From a virus, in the IMG/VR virus record IMGVR_UViG_3300033996_000679, positions 1 through 44,471 of that record: a stretch of DNA of 44,471 bases. One strand, given 5' to 3'. The position numbers and the translations under genes were made by a program. This document shows, piece after piece, positions 31,268 through 42,780 of the stretch. Below the pieces are notes generated by a model, which worked only from the letters and a program-made list of their open reading frames with translations, made no database searches and was not told the origin of the DNA. Within the stretch, counting starts at the first letter, position 1, and each line of letters starts with the position of its first letter.

Positions 31268-34200
31268 TGAAAAAAACTCAATTAATAGTTTTTGATAGAC
31301 CTAATAACGCTCTTGTAACACCAGGAACTACATACAACACAGGTGTCTTAAAATCAATGGGTTTAAGCGCATCACAATTATCACCGGCTTATTCTTATCA
31401 ACAATTAGATAAACCTAATAGTGTTCCTTCACAAGCAGACACATATATTTATCAAAGAGCCTCTGCTGGTAAAGAGATTGACCTTTTTGATGATGTTAGT
31501 ATACCTATCACATTCACAATCTTAGATATTAGAGAACCTGAAAAGAGAAAGACTTCTTGGTCTAAAACTATAACTATACCAGGTACAAAGAATAACAACA
31601 GAATCTTTTCACACATCTATGAGATATCTTCTGATAACTGGTTAAAGATTGGTAACACTTCAATCTATCAAGGTTTTAATCCTAACTTAAGAACAGAAGT
31701 AATTGTTCTTAATGATGGTATACAAGTGATGAAAGGTAACATGCAGTTAAAGAAAGCAACTCGTGATAATGATGGAAATATTATTTATGAGGTTGCCATT
31801 AATGGTGACTTAACTTCTTTATTCTATGATGTTGGTGATTCTAAATTAGCTGACTTAGATTGGACTGAGTTTGACCATCAATGGACTCGAGATAATGTTA
31901 TTAACTCTTGGTCTGGTATCAATCAGAAATCAGGTGTTAGTTATTCAGTTACAGATTATATTTACAGAGCAACAGTTCGAGGTATAAAAAAAGATTCTTC
32001 AACAGGTAGATTAACGTTTGTTACTAATGGCGCTCACAATTTACAAGAAGGTGACTTTGCTAAAATAACTTTAGATGATACAATAAGTCAAAATTTTAGA
32101 GCAGCTGCAGGTGAGTGGAGAGTTATGTCTGCAACTGGTTCTCAGTTCTCTGTTAACTATTTCTACCCTATCTCTTTAAGTCCTAATGGTGTCAGTTACC
32201 CTTATAACATTGGTGTTGTTAGTGAAGCAATTCATAAAGGTGAAGGTTATGTTTATCCGATGATTTCTTGGGGTGATGAGTATGACCCTAACACATTTTC
32301 TGTAACTAATTTTGTACCAGGTTATTATGTTAAACAAATCTTTGATAAGATTATGAAAGAGACTAATTCTTCATACGATTCTTCTTTTATTAATAGTCAA
32401 TTTTTTAAGAGATTATTTATGATACAAAAGAAGTCTAACTATGATATAAATCCAGCTGAGGTTAACTCAAGAAAGTTTTGGGTTGGTTTAACTGGTTCAT
32501 ATACAACACTGGCTTCTGGTAGACAAACACAACAATTTTATTATTTACAAAACACTAATATAAACACAACAGCAACTGCATCTGTTTTACCTGAGGTCGC
32601 TGCTAACAGAGTTGCTTTCAAGAAAGAAAGTGGTTGGTCTGGTACAGCTTCATTCTTTGATAATGGTGCTACTCAATCAGGTCAAATAGGTAACTGGGAT
32701 GAGTCTACTAATTCTTGGAAGGTTACAGATTCTGGTGAGTACTCACTTAATGTTAACTTAAAGTTAAGTAGTAAATGTGTGATGAATGGTTATGAAAATA
32801 ACTTTTCATCTATAGGTACTGCAAGTTTTACACCAACTACATCAGGTATATTCTATTATCCTGGTACTTTCTATCATAAAGTATCATCAAGTTGGAAACC
32901 TACAGGATGTGGAATAAGAGTCGTGGCGACAATTAAAATGAATAGAAATGGATTTGTATCATCGATAGGTGAAAGTGTCTCAGATCATTTCTATATGAAT
33001 ACTGGTTCGTTCTGGACACCTACTAACACTAACTGGAAAAACTTCGGTACTTATCAACCAGCTAACTGGGAGAACTACGAATTAAAAGTACCTTCAAGTA
33101 ACTCTTACTTTGCTAAAGGCGATGAGGTTTGGGTTGAACTTAAATATTATTTACAATCATACACAAGTGGTGAGTTACTTCTAAATCTTGGTTATTGGTC
33201 TTCTATATCATTTGTTGAAGTAGATACAACAGACCCAGAAGGTTATTATAGACAAGATATCAGAGGTGATTGGTCTATAACTTTAGATTCAGCTTCTTAT
33301 ATCTTTAACGAACCAACTGCGAAGTCAACAGAGAATTCCATTGTTGAAGGTAAATCATTTTTACCTAAAGACTTAAGTTGTAAAGATTTCCTATTAGGTA
33401 TAATTAAATCATTTAACTTACATATTGAACCAGACAAACAAATTGAAAGAAAGTACTATATCGAACCTCGTGATGACTTTTACCGAACTGGTACATCAAC
33501 AACTGACTTTGTAGATTGGACTGATAAGATTGATAATGACTCAGTAGATATTTTACCTGTTGGTGAATTGATTGCTAAGTACTATACATTTGAGAATAAA
33601 TCTGAATCTGATTATTGGAATAAAAAGTTCTTTGAGGATAGAGGTCGTCAGTATCAATATTATAAAAAAGAAATAGTAAATGACTTCTTAAAAAATGAAG
33701 TTAAGGTTACTGTACCTTTTGGTTCATCGGTTATGATTAATAATCCTGAAGGTTCTGATGTTGTGATGCCAGCAATTATACAAAGAGAAACTAATGGTTC
33801 TGTTAAACCAATTAGTAACTCAGCACCAAGAATGTTATTCTGGGGTGGTATGAGACCTTACACAGCTTCAAGAGGTGGTGCTCAGGTTAACTTAGCAAGT
33901 TCATACTCAACATATGCAACTGGTTGGGAGTTATTAAGCTCAGTTGTTTCAACAACAGCTTCTGTTATTTCAACACAAAGTTTTCCTTTTCAACAATATC
34001 CATATGCTGGTACAGTAGATTCACCAACAGACCCTCACTTTGATATCAACTGGTTTAATATGCAAGAAGGTGATTTTGTTTACTGGGACTTTGCAAGATG
34101 GACTAATAATAACTTATACAATGCTTATTGGTCTAATTTTATTAATGAGATATCAGACCCAGCATCAAAGGTTATTAAAGCAAAAGTATGGTTAAAACCT

Positions 34201-35058
34201 TCTGATATTTTTAAGTTAGATTTTAGAAAGATATATGTGATTGATGGTCATTGGTTAAGACTACAAAAGGTTATAGATTATGACCCACTCTCAGATGGTT
34301 TAACTCAATGTGAGTTCTTGAAATTAGTATCACCTACTAAATTTGTAAAGAAATCAATTGTAACGAACTCTTATTCAGAAGTTGGTTCTGTGTTTCCACA
34401 AGATGATATCTTTGTTCCTGGTCCAATTAAACCAGTAACGGTAGAATATGCTCCGATTAAAAAGAAACCTAATATAGGATTTAATAACACAACTATCAGT
34501 TCAGATGTATCAAACAACTTAACTATACAAACAACAGGAGCTTCTAACTTTGTTGCTTCATCGGCAAAGAATATTAAAATAACCGGTGATGAAAACTCTA
34601 TTGGTGAAGGTTCTAAAAATATACACATCTCTTCTGGTAATGGTAACTTTATATCAGGTGGTCTTAACAATGTAAATATTATTGGTACAGATAAAGTTTT
34701 TATACAAGAATCTGATGTGACTTATATAAATGGTGTTAGATATAAAAATGGTATCGCTATTTCTAAATCAAATGTTATTGATGCCGGTGAAGATGTCGCT
34801 GTTGTTAGACAATCTATCAACACAGTATCTAATTTAATTGATGCTGGTGAAGATATCGTTATTCAAGGTGGTTCTACTGCTTATGAAAACTTAATTGATT
34901 CTGGTAAAGATGCTATCTTACCTGATTTACCTGAGTTAGGTATCGGTACCTTAAACAATCCTAATCCACGAACAAACACATCAGGTGGATTTGATAATAT
35001 ATCACCTACGGCTTCGATTACTGAGAGAGTTAGATTAGCAGCTTTCTTAAGATCATAA
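31267..35058 (+). CDS. Tail-tip/hub-like protein (1263 aa), full-length, strain variant B
   Basis: Residues about 75-200 (DVSIPITFTILDIREPEKR, KTITIPGTKNNNRIF, then a beta-barrel-like region with MKGNMQLKKATRD) fit the first domain of tail hub proteins that sit at the tip. Several beta domains follow (about 420-690), then hub-like sections with IIKSFNLHIEPDKQ near 715-735. The C-terminal 400 residues correspond to the fragment at the window start. The end carries repeated Asn/Gly-rich turns (GNGNFISGGLNNVNIIG) and three D-A/S-G-E/K-D motifs. No lysozyme motif is recognised. Confidence 0.6.
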   Translation: MKKTQLIVFDRPNNALVTPGTTYNTGVLKSMGLSASQLSPAYSYQQLDKPNSVPSQADTYIYQRASAGKEIDLFDDVSIPITFTILDIREPEKRKTSWSKTITIPGTKNNNRIFSHIYEISSDNWLKIGNTSIYQGFNPNLRTEVIVLNDGIQVMKGNMQLKKATRDNDGNIIYEVAINGDLTSLFYDVGDSKLADLDWTEFDHQWTRDNVINSWSGINQKSGVSYSVTDYIYRATVRGIKKDSSTGRLTFVTNGAHNLQEGDFAKITLDDTISQNFRAAAGEWRVMSATGSQFSVNYFYPISLSPNGVSYPYNIGVVSEAIHKGEGYVYPMISWGDEYDPNTFSVTNFVPGYYVKQIFDKIMKETNSSYDSSFINSQFFKRLFMIQKKSNYDINPAEVNSRKFWVGLTGSYTTLASGRQTQQFYYLQNTNINTTATASVLPEVAANRVAFKKESGWSGTASFFDNGATQSGQIGNWDESTNSWKVTDSGEYSLNVNLKLSSKCVMNGYENNFSSIGTASFTPTTSGIFYYPGTFYHKVSSSWKPTGCGIRVVATIKMNRNGFVSSIGESVSDHFYMNTGSFWTPTNTNWKNFGTYQPANWENYELKVPSSNSYFAKGDEVWVELKYYLQSYTSGELLLNLGYWSSISFVEVDTTDPEGYYRQDIRGDWSITLDSASYIFNEPTAKSTENSIVEGKSFLPKDLSCKDFLLGIIKSFNLHIEPDKQIERKYYIEPRDDFYRTGTSTTDFVDWTDKIDNDSVDILPVGELIAKYYTFENKSESDYWNKKFFEDRGRQYQYYKKEIVNDFLKNEVKVTVPFGSSVMINNPEGSDVVMPAIIQRETNGSVKPISNSAPRMLFWGGMRPYTASRGGAQVNLASSYSTYATGWELLSSVVSTTASVISTQSFPFQQYPYAGTVDSPTDPHFDINWFNMQEGDFVYWDFARWTNNNLYNAYWSNFINEISDPASKVIKAKVWLKPSDIFKLDFRKIYVIDGHWLRLQKVIDYDPLSDGLTQCEFLKLVSPTKFVKKSIVTNSYSEVGSVFPQDDIFVPGPIKPVTVEYAPIKKKPNIGFNNTTISSDVSNNLTIQTTGASNFVASSAKNIKITGDENSIGEGSKNIHISSGNGNFISGGLNNVNIIGTDKVFIQESDVTYINGVRYKNGIAISKSNVIDAGEDVAVVRQSINTVSNLIDAGEDIVIQGGSTAYENLIDSGKDAILPDLPELGIGTLNNPNPRTNTSGGFDNISPTASITERVRLAAFLRS

Positions 35059-35089
35059 ACACGATAATAAAAATAAAACATATATTGAA

Positions 35090-36259
35090 ATGGCAAGAAT
35101 AGACCAATACTCAAGACTAAAACACCACAGAATATCAACAAGTGGTCAATCATTTACGATTCCTACATCAGAAGACCACACTGACGAAACTTGGTTAGCA
35201 ACTGACCTTTATATCGGTGAAGTTGGTGTGAATATAACTGACGATAAAATGTTCTTTAGAACTAATAATGGTATCGTTCAGGTAATGACTGGTACAACAT
35301 CTGGCGGTGGTACATCATCATCTACAAATATCTGGCAGTTTTCTTCACCTAATATTATTATTGGTTCAACTTATTCAGCAAGTTCAGTTAGTCCTCGTTC
35401 AGGTGTTTACACAGATTTAGGTACATCTACTTTAAGATGGAAAGACCTTTACTTAGGTGGTTCACTTTCAGGAGCAACTATTATCAACACTAATGGTGGT
35501 CTTCAATTAAGAGAATCATCTGATTCAATCTTAGTTACAAAAGGTGTTGCTTCAACTAACGCACCGATAGAAATAAACACTAATTCATCAAACTTTAATA
35601 AAGACCAAGTTCTTTGGTTAAACACAAGATTTGGTTTAGCATCTGGTTCTACAAATTATATTGTTACAGCCGCTGCTAACACAGTCAATACTGATGATAA
35701 CTCTTATGTGTTTGTAGCTGCTGGTGATAACGTATCATTCAATAACGGTGAAAGTTATATGACTCACTTAGGTCGTGGATTTAATAGGTCTGTTTGGGAT
35801 TCTAATATGCACGTTGTTGGTGGTAAATCGGCTGTTAAAGGTATGGGTGATGATGGTTCAACTCAATATGAACAATCTGAATGGATTACTACTCAATCAC
35901 TTTTAAGAACTTCTAATGCGACCACAACAGACTTAGTAACAATTCCTTGGACTTCTACAGCTTCAGGTGGTGATGTGTTACAAGTTAAGGCTTATATTAT
36001 AGGTACAGATATCGCTGATGCTACTAAAGTTTATTCAGCAGAAATGATGGGTTGTTATTCAATTAATGGTTCTTTAACTATAACTGAAATAGGAACACCT
36101 ATCTTGAATGCTATCAGTTCTTGGCCTTCAGGTCAACCTGACTTAGAAATGTTTGCAGACTCTAATGGATTTTACTTAAAAGCAACCGGTTTAGGTGCTA
36201 CTACTATACAATGGTTATGTTCTTATTCATACCATAAACTAATTAATGTTATACCATAA
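35090..36259 (+). CDS. Tail-fibre-like structural protein, second copy
   Basis: The translation is identical to the gene at 1412-2581. Here it lies in its full context, directly after the complete tail-tip gene. Confidence 0.5.
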   Translation: MARIDQYSRLKHHRISTSGQSFTIPTSEDHTDETWLATDLYIGEVGVNITDDKMFFRTNNGIVQVMTGTTSGGGTSSSTNIWQFSSPNIIIGSTYSASSVSPRSGVYTDLGTSTLRWKDLYLGGSLSGATIINTNGGLQLRESSDSILVTKGVASTNAPIEINTNSSNFNKDQVLWLNTRFGLASGSTNYIVTAAANTVNTDDNSYVFVAAGDNVSFNNGESYMTHLGRGFNRSVWDSNMHVVGGKSAVKGMGDDGSTQYEQSEWITTQSLLRTSNATTTDLVTIPWTSTASGGDVLQVKAYIIGTDIADATKVYSAEMMGCYSINGSLTITEIGTPILNAISSWPSGQPDLEMFADSNGFYLKATGLGATTIQWLCSYSYHKLINVIP

Positions 36260-36273
36260 AATAAATCAAATGA

Positions 36274-39200
36274 ATGGCAAATTATGAATTAAATGTTAAG
36301 ATTAATGGTGTTGAACAATCTGTAAGTTCTATTGGCGAACTTGAGAAGGCTCTAACAGAAACTAATGTTGAACTAACAAAGATAGATAAGAATTCTAAAA
36401 GTTTTGCTGCTTTAAATAACCAAGCAGAAGCAGTAAATTCTACATTTCAAGACATAGCAGGTGAATCAAGCACAGTAGCAACTAACTTAAATAAAGTTAA
36501 TCAACAAGCTAATAATCTTGGAAATGCCGTTAGAACTGGTGCTCAATTAGCGTCTGAACTACAAAACGCTGGTCAATCAACTACTAATCTTAATACTAAT
36601 ATGGTAGCAGCTGCTACATCAGCAACATCATTAAGAACTGAATTAAGAAACACCATATTAGAACTACAAAATTTAGAACCAGGTTCAGCAAGATTTCAAG
36701 AGTTATCAGTAAGAGCTGGTGAATTAAGAGACCAGATATCTGATACAAATGCAACGGTTACTGCACTTGCTGGTAACACAACTGAAAGACTCGGTGGTGC
36801 TTTACAAGGAACTGTACAAATAGGTATAGCTGGTTTTCAAGGTGTGGCTGCGGCTCAAGCACTTTTTGGTGTTAAATCAGAAGAAGCGGCTGAGACTATG
36901 GTTAAGTTACAAGCTTTATTAAACTTATCACAAGCAGTACAATCATTTGGTGGTTTAAGAGACCAAGTTACAAACATTATTGCTGGATTTAAAAGTTTAA
37001 TACCAACTGCTACAACTGCGGCTGCTACTACAACAGCGGTTGCTACTGCTGAAGGTGCGGCAGGTGTTGCTGCAACTGGAGCTGCTGCTGGTACCACAGC
37101 CTTCTCTGTGGCTCTTAACTCACTACCATTAGTTGCTATTGTAACAGCACTTGGTTTATTAGTTGCTGGTATGATTAACTACTTTAACACATCTGACCAA
37201 GCAGAAGAAGCAGAGAAAGCAAGAAATGAAGAACTTAAGAAACAAGAAGAACAAATAAAATCTGTAACTGATGCAACAGCAAAAGAAGGTTCTGAGTTAT
37301 TCGTTTTACTGAATAGATTAAAACAAACAAATGCCGGTAGTAAAGAAAGAGCAGATTTAATTAGACAAATTAATGCTGATTATGGTCTAACACTTAAAAA
37401 TCTTCGAGATGAAAAATCATTTCAAGATCAAGTTACAAAGTCTGTTGAAGATTATATTGCACAATTAAAAAACAAAGTCGCACTTCAATTAGTAGAACAA
37501 GAATTAACAACTTTATTAACTGAAAGACTCGATATTGAAAGACAATTAACCGACCAAACTCAGAAATATAACACAGCAAATACTTTCTTTAGAAAAACTA
37601 TTGTTGATACTATACCAGAGTTAAACACATTTAATAACGGTATAGCACTACAAGATGGTTACTTAGCTGATTTAACAGCTCAAAAGTTTAACAACATTAG
37701 AGCAACAAATGCACAATTTGAGGCCGATGCTAACTCAGCAAAACAATCTATTGCATCTCTTGAAGCAAGAAGAAAGTCTATTGATGCACAAGTTCAAGAC
37801 CTTGCTACTGAAGCACAAAGTTATGAGAAGTTATTAAGTGGTGCCTTTGAGAAGATAAACACTGGTTCAACCAATACTGGTAAAAGTCTTGAAGACTTAA
37901 AAGCAAAACAAGAACAAGTTAATAGAGAATCTTTAGACTTCACGGAATTTGCAGCAACTAAAGAAATTGAACTACAAAAGTTAAGAGTACAAACAACTGC
38001 TGATAAGTTAGATGATATAGCATTTGAGACTGCTCAAGAGTTAGCTGAAGGTCAACAAAGATATGAAGCACAAAAGTTAAACATTGAGAAGAATGTTAAA
38101 GATGAAAAAACAAAAATAGAGTTATTAAAAACACTAAACAGTGATTATCAAAGATATTTAACATCACAATCAGAAATAACAGCATTAAGAGAAAATGAAA
38201 TCAATCAGAAAAGACTCCAAGACTCACAAAAACTTTATGCTGAATTAGCACTCGCAAATGAAATTCTACAAAATGAGGTAAGATTTGCTGGAGCCGATAC
38301 TACCGACTCATTGATACTTTTACAAAATAGATTGTTAAATATTCAATTGTCGAATATTGAAAAACAATTACAAGCAGAAGAATTATCTGTTGAAGAGTTC
38401 AATAAACTTCAAGACCAAAAGCTAGAGATACAAAAAAAGTATAATGATAATGCCAAAGCTGATGCAGAAAGACAAGCAAAGGCTCAAGCACAAGTCGAGT
38501 TGGCCACTACTATACAAACATTAGAAGAACAACTTGGCGCTACTGTAGAATTTAACAAAGAAACAAATAGGTATGAAGTAAAAAGTACTGATGAAAAGTA
38601 TGCTGAGTTTGCTAAGTTAGGTAAAGTTGCTCTTGATGATAGAATTGCCGCAGAGACTTTAGCTGAACAAGTTATTAATAAGACAGCTATCAACTTAAAT
38701 GAAGAAGCAAATATTAAAATTCAAGAAAGTGACCAATCTTACATAGATGCTAATGTCGCAGCTGAAAAAGCAGCAGAAGATGAAAAGGCAAATTATAAGA
38801 TCAAAAAGGCTCAGGATGTTTTACAAATTATTCAACAATTTGCTGATGCTGCTATTGCTATAAATGACTTAGTTAATCAAAGTGAAAATCAACAATTAAC
38901 ACAGCAAAATGAAGCAAGAGCACAATCTACTCAAAATCAGATAGATGCTTCTTATGCAGCATTAGAACAAGAGTTAGCTCAATCTAATCTAACAGAAGAA
39001 CAGAAACAAGAAAGAAGAGCGGCTTTACAAAAACAAAATGAAAATCTTGTTAAAACTTCTAATGCCGTTATTGATGCTGAAAATAGAAAGTTGGCTAAGA
39101 AACAATTTGATAGACAAAAAGCTCTTAGTATAGTTAGTGCTTTGATTAATGGAGCAGGTGCTGTCTTACAGGGTATAGCACAATTTGGTCCACCGCCTTC

Positions 39201-39549
39201 ACCATTAGGTATCGCATCTATTGTTGCTGCTGGTATCATAACTGCTGCTCAAGTTGCAGCGATTGCTTCACAACAATTTGATGGTGGTTCATCTGGTAGA
39301 GGAACCGGTATGAATGCTTCTATTCCAGATACATCAACAACTTCAAGTACACAAGCAGCGGCTTTAACACAGACTGCCTCAACAGGTGGATTCACATCAT
39401 TTAATCAGAATGTTACTGGTTCACCACAAAATCAACCAGGAACTACAGGATTCACATCTGGTGGTCAAAGAGTTTATGTGTTAGAATCAGACATAACTGC
39501 GACACAAGATAGAGTTAGAGTGTTAGAATCTAACTCAACATTTGGCTAA
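36274..39549 (+). CDS. Tail tape measure protein, second copy
   Basis: The translation is identical to the gene at 2596-5871. The intercistronic hairpin recurs at 39544-39561. Confidence 0.85.
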   Translation: MANYELNVKINGVEQSVSSIGELEKALTETNVELTKIDKNSKSFAALNNQAEAVNSTFQDIAGESSTVATNLNKVNQQANNLGNAVRTGAQLASELQNAGQSTTNLNTNMVAAATSATSLRTELRNTILELQNLEPGSARFQELSVRAGELRDQISDTNATVTALAGNTTERLGGALQGTVQIGIAGFQGVAAAQALFGVKSEEAAETMVKLQALLNLSQAVQSFGGLRDQVTNIIAGFKSLIPTATTAAATTTAVATAEGAAGVAATGAAAGTTAFSVALNSLPLVAIVTALGLLVAGMINYFNTSDQAEEAEKARNEELKKQEEQIKSVTDATAKEGSELFVLLNRLKQTNAGSKERADLIRQINADYGLTLKNLRDEKSFQDQVTKSVEDYIAQLKNKVALQLVEQELTTLLTERLDIERQLTDQTQKYNTANTFFRKTIVDTIPELNTFNNGIALQDGYLADLTAQKFNNIRATNAQFEADANSAKQSIASLEARRKSIDAQVQDLATEAQSYEKLLSGAFEKINTGSTNTGKSLEDLKAKQEQVNRESLDFTEFAATKEIELQKLRVQTTADKLDDIAFETAQELAEGQQRYEAQKLNIEKNVKDEKTKIELLKTLNSDYQRYLTSQSEITALRENEINQKRLQDSQKLYAELALANEILQNEVRFAGADTTDSLILLQNRLLNIQLSNIEKQLQAEELSVEEFNKLQDQKLEIQKKYNDNAKADAERQAKAQAQVELATTIQTLEEQLGATVEFNKETNRYEVKSTDEKYAEFAKLGKVALDDRIAAETLAEQVINKTAINLNEEANIKIQESDQSYIDANVAAEKAAEDEKANYKIKKAQDVLQIIQQFADAAIAINDLVNQSENQQLTQQNEARAQSTQNQIDASYAALEQELAQSNLTEEQKQERRAALQKQNENLVKTSNAVIDAENRKLAKKQFDRQKALSIVSALINGAGAVLQGIAQFGPPPSPLGIASIVAAGIITAAQVAAIASQQFDGGSSGRGTGMNASIPDTSTTSSTQAAALTQTASTGGFTSFNQNVTGSPQNQPGTTGFTSGGQRVYVLESDITATQDRVRVLESNSTFG

Positions 39550-39581
39550 AAACATTTAGCCTTAAAAAAACATATTAAGAT

Positions 39582-40748
39582 ATGAAGAAAGATTTACCAA
39601 TTTATGACATCGTTCTTTCTGATGATAATCAGGGAGTAGGTATGATATCACTTGTTGATGATCCTGCAATTCAAGTTAACTGGATTAAGTTAGCGAATCA
39701 ACCACAAGAACTTTTCTTTAAGACTGATGTTGATAAGCAAATGTTATATGGTCCATTCTTGATACCTAATAAACTCATTTATAGATTTGATGAGATTAAT
39801 GGTGAATACTATGTTAGATTTAAGAAAGAACAAATCGAAGAAATAGCATCTAAATTCAACGAGGATCTTAATAACAAGAACATCAACTTTATGCACACAG
39901 ATGAAAAGGTTGATGCTTTCGTTTCTCAAAATTGGATTATTGAAAACGAACAAGACAAAAGTAAAAGTTTAGGATTTGACTTACCAGAAGGAACTTGGTT
40001 TGGTGGTGTTAAGGTCAAAGATTCTAATTTTTGGACAAATAAAGTTAAAAACGAGGAAGTTAAAGGATTCTCTGTTGAGATTCTTGCTGACTTAGAATTA
40101 TCCCTAAAAAATAAAGAACAAATAATGAAAAAACAAATCAAATTAAGTTCTGCAGTTCTAAAAAATGGAACTACTGTTTACTTTGATGGAGACTTAGCTG
40201 TTGGTACGGCAGTTTATCTTGACGAAGCTTTAACAGAAAAAGCACCAGATGCTGACCACGTTGCAGAAGATGGTACTATAGTTGTAACTGTAGATGGTAT
40301 AATTACTGAAATCAGACCAGTAGAAGAAATGGCTGGTGAAAAATATCTTGCAGAAGACGGACCTTGTTATGAAGGTTATGTACAAGTAGGTATGAAGATG
40401 GTAGATGGTAAAGAAGTGCCAAACTGCGTACCAAACGAAGATGGTAGAATAGCTGAATCAACAATGGCTATCGATCCTAACACAGGTAGTGAGTTACCAG
40501 CTCAAATCACACCAGAAGAAGTATCAATGATGATTGATAACAGATTCGGTGAATTGATGGAAGAAATCACAAGACTTAAAATTATGATTGAAGGTGGTGA
40601 AAAAGAAATCGAAGAGTTTAAGAAACAAGTTAACGAGAAATTCTCTACAACTCCTGCTAAACCTTCTATCAAAAAACAAGAGGTTAAGATTGATGAGAAG
40701 TTCTCTTCAATGGAAGCTCGTGTAAAAGCATTCGCTAAAAACAAATAA
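39582..40748 (+). CDS. Prohead protease/scaffold, second copy
   Basis: The translation is identical to the gene at 5904-7070. The possible internal scaffold start falls at 40125. Confidence 0.75.
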   Translation: MKKDLPIYDIVLSDDNQGVGMISLVDDPAIQVNWIKLANQPQELFFKTDVDKQMLYGPFLIPNKLIYRFDEINGEYYVRFKKEQIEEIASKFNEDLNNKNINFMHTDEKVDAFVSQNWIIENEQDKSKSLGFDLPEGTWFGGVKVKDSNFWTNKVKNEEVKGFSVEILADLELSLKNKEQIMKKQIKLSSAVLKNGTTVYFDGDLAVGTAVYLDEALTEKAPDADHVAEDGTIVVTVDGIITEIRPVEEMAGEKYLAEDGPCYEGYVQVGMKMVDGKEVPNCVPNEDGRIAESTMAIDPNTGSELPAQITPEEVSMMIDNRFGELMEEITRLKIMIEGGEKEIEEFKKQVNEKFSTTPAKPSIKKQEVKIDEKFSSMEARVKAFAKNK

Positions 40749-40795
40749 TAAGTTTTTTACATATTAAGAAACTACAAAAAATAAATAAATAAAAA

Positions 40796-41719
40796 ATGGC
40801 TTTAACAGACAATACTACATTTTACGGTAAGGACGCTGAAGGTTTCTTCAAGAAAGTACTTACCACTGGTGTTGCTAAGAATGAGTTAGCTCTTATACCA
40901 AACGTAAAGAGCAAAATCAAATTAGCTTACTCTGACTTAGGTAACATCCTACAGGCTGATGATTGTTCTTTCTCTGCAACAGGTGAAGGTACTTTAAATC
41001 AAAAGACTATGGAGGTTTGTGACCTTAAAGTTAACTTAGAATATTGCGCAACAACATTCGAGGCTAACTACTTATCACTACAATTAAGAGCTGGTTCTAA
41101 TAGCGAAGAAGTTATGCCGAACTCATACGCTGAATTCGTAGTTGACTACGTTGCTGAAAAAGTAGCATCTGACTTAGAATTAACTATGTTCAAAGGTGAT
41201 ACTGCAACAGCTTCTTATCCTTACTCACTTTGTGATGGTTTAGTAAAACAATTGCTAGCTGATGGTACAGTTATCGATGTTGCTGCTACTGCATCTTCAA
41301 TTACTGCTGCTAACGTAGTAGGTGAGTTAAATAGAATTCTTGAAGCAGTTCCTGCACAAGTTAGACAACAAGCTAACTTCAAGATTTTTATCTCTCAAGA
41401 AATCGCATTCGCTTACAAACAAGCTCAAGCTGCTACAACTGGTGGATTGTTCTTAGTAGGTGATAAAGAATTGAACTACTTAGGATTCAGATTGATTCCT
41501 ACTTCAGGTCTTTCTGCAAAACAAATGATTGCTTTCAACTCAGATAAAGTTTACTTCTTAACTGACTTAACTTCTGATTGGGATGAAATTATCATCATAC
41601 CACAAAGAAATATCTCTGGTGCAAGAACTGAAAGATTCGCAACTTCACTTAAATTTGGTATCAACTATCTTTACGGAGCTGAAATCGTTCTTTACTCTGG
41701 TGGTACAATTATGGCATAA
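40796..41719 (+). CDS. Major capsid protein, second copy
   Basis: The translation is identical to the gene at 7118-8041. Confidence 0.8.
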   Translation: MALTDNTTFYGKDAEGFFKKVLTTGVAKNELALIPNVKSKIKLAYSDLGNILQADDCSFSATGEGTLNQKTMEVCDLKVNLEYCATTFEANYLSLQLRAGSNSEEVMPNSYAEFVVDYVAEKVASDLELTMFKGDTATASYPYSLCDGLVKQLLADGTVIDVAATASSITAANVVGELNRILEAVPAQVRQQANFKIFISQEIAFAYKQAQAATTGGLFLVGDKELNYLGFRLIPTSGLSAKQMIAFNSDKVYFLTDLTSDWDEIIIIPQRNISGARTERFATSLKFGINYLYGAEIVLYSGGTIMA

Positions 41720-41753
41720 TCCTCCTTTGGATAAAAAAATAAACTAAAAGCAA

Positions 41754-42269
41754 ATGGCATGTGTTTCATTTTCAGGCGGTATTCCTAAAGATTGTGCAAA
41801 TAATATAGGTGGGTTAACAAAGTTGTATATTACAGACTTTGATAACATCACAGGTTATACACAAGCAGGTGGTACTGTATCAGCAATCACTCTTGCAACT
41901 GCTTCTTACTTCTATGAGTTTGAGTTCAACAGAAACTCAGCAACATTCACAGAAGATTTAGTAAAATCAGTAGAAGCTGGTTCTGCTCTATTTGAGCAAA
42001 CTACTACGGTTACTATTCCAAGAAGAGATGTAGCTAAGAGAAATACTTTGGCTCTTTTAACACAAAGAGACTTAGCAGTAATCATAAAAGACTCTAATGG
42101 CTTGTTCTGGTATCCAGGAGCTGTAGAAGGTATGTATTTATCAGAATCTACATCTACATCTGGTACAGCAAAAGCAGACGGATCTAATTATGTACTGACT
42201 CTAAAAGGATTTGAATCCGATAGAGCACCAGGTGTAGCACCAGGTATAGTAGCAGCTTTAGTAGCTTAA
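41754..42269 (+). CDS. Probable tail tube protein, second copy
   Basis: The translation is identical to the gene at 8076-8591. Confidence 0.55.
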   Translation: MACVSFSGGIPKDCANNIGGLTKLYITDFDNITGYTQAGGTVSAITLATASYFYEFEFNRNSATFTEDLVKSVEAGSALFEQTTTVTIPRRDVAKRNTLALLTQRDLAVIIKDSNGLFWYPGAVEGMYLSESTSTSGTAKADGSNYVLTLKGFESDRAPGVAPGIVAALVA

Positions 42270-42291
42270 CTATAACCACTACATATAAAAT

Positions 42292-42327
42292 AAAAACCCA
42301 ACTTCTTTACAGAGGTTGGGTTTTTTT
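42292..42327 (+). terminator. Intrinsic terminator, second copy
   Basis: Same hairpin and T tract as at 8614-8649. Confidence 0.9.
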
Positions 42328-42419
42328 GTATATAAACACTAATTTAGACAGATGAATTTTATAGATTAAAAACAATATAAAGTTTACAAAACATATTAAT
42401 TAAAATATATCTGCTCGAT

Positions 42420-42779
42420 ATGATGATTAACTTTACACCAGGTGTGACAGCGTCTATATGGATGAGTCTACGAGAATCGACTCCTTATGGTTCAACAGCG
42501 AGCTTTAAATTTACATTCACTAATGATATATCAGGTCAAACTAAAGTCTTTTACCCTACTGACTTACAACCTGATAACAAGTGGTCTAAATTTAATATCA
42601 TTGTTGCTACACCAGAGAATCTATCTACCTCTAAATTAGATATGGCACCAGGAATGTGGTCTTACATAGTTGAAGCAGGTTTAACCATACTTGAAACGGG
42701 TAAAGTACTGGTGAATGAAACAAAAACTTGGACTACTTTAGACAGACCCGCTAAAAACACACCAGTCCTCAGAAGATAA
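42420..42779 (+). CDS. Small structural protein, second copy
   Basis: The translation is identical to the gene at 8742-9101. Confidence 0.55.
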   Translation: MMINFTPGVTASIWMSLRESTPYGSTASFKFTFTNDISGQTKVFYPTDLQPDNKWSKFNIIVATPENLSTSKLDMAPGMWSYIVEAGLTILETGKVLVNETKTWTTLDRPAKNTPVLRR

Positions 42780-42780
42780 T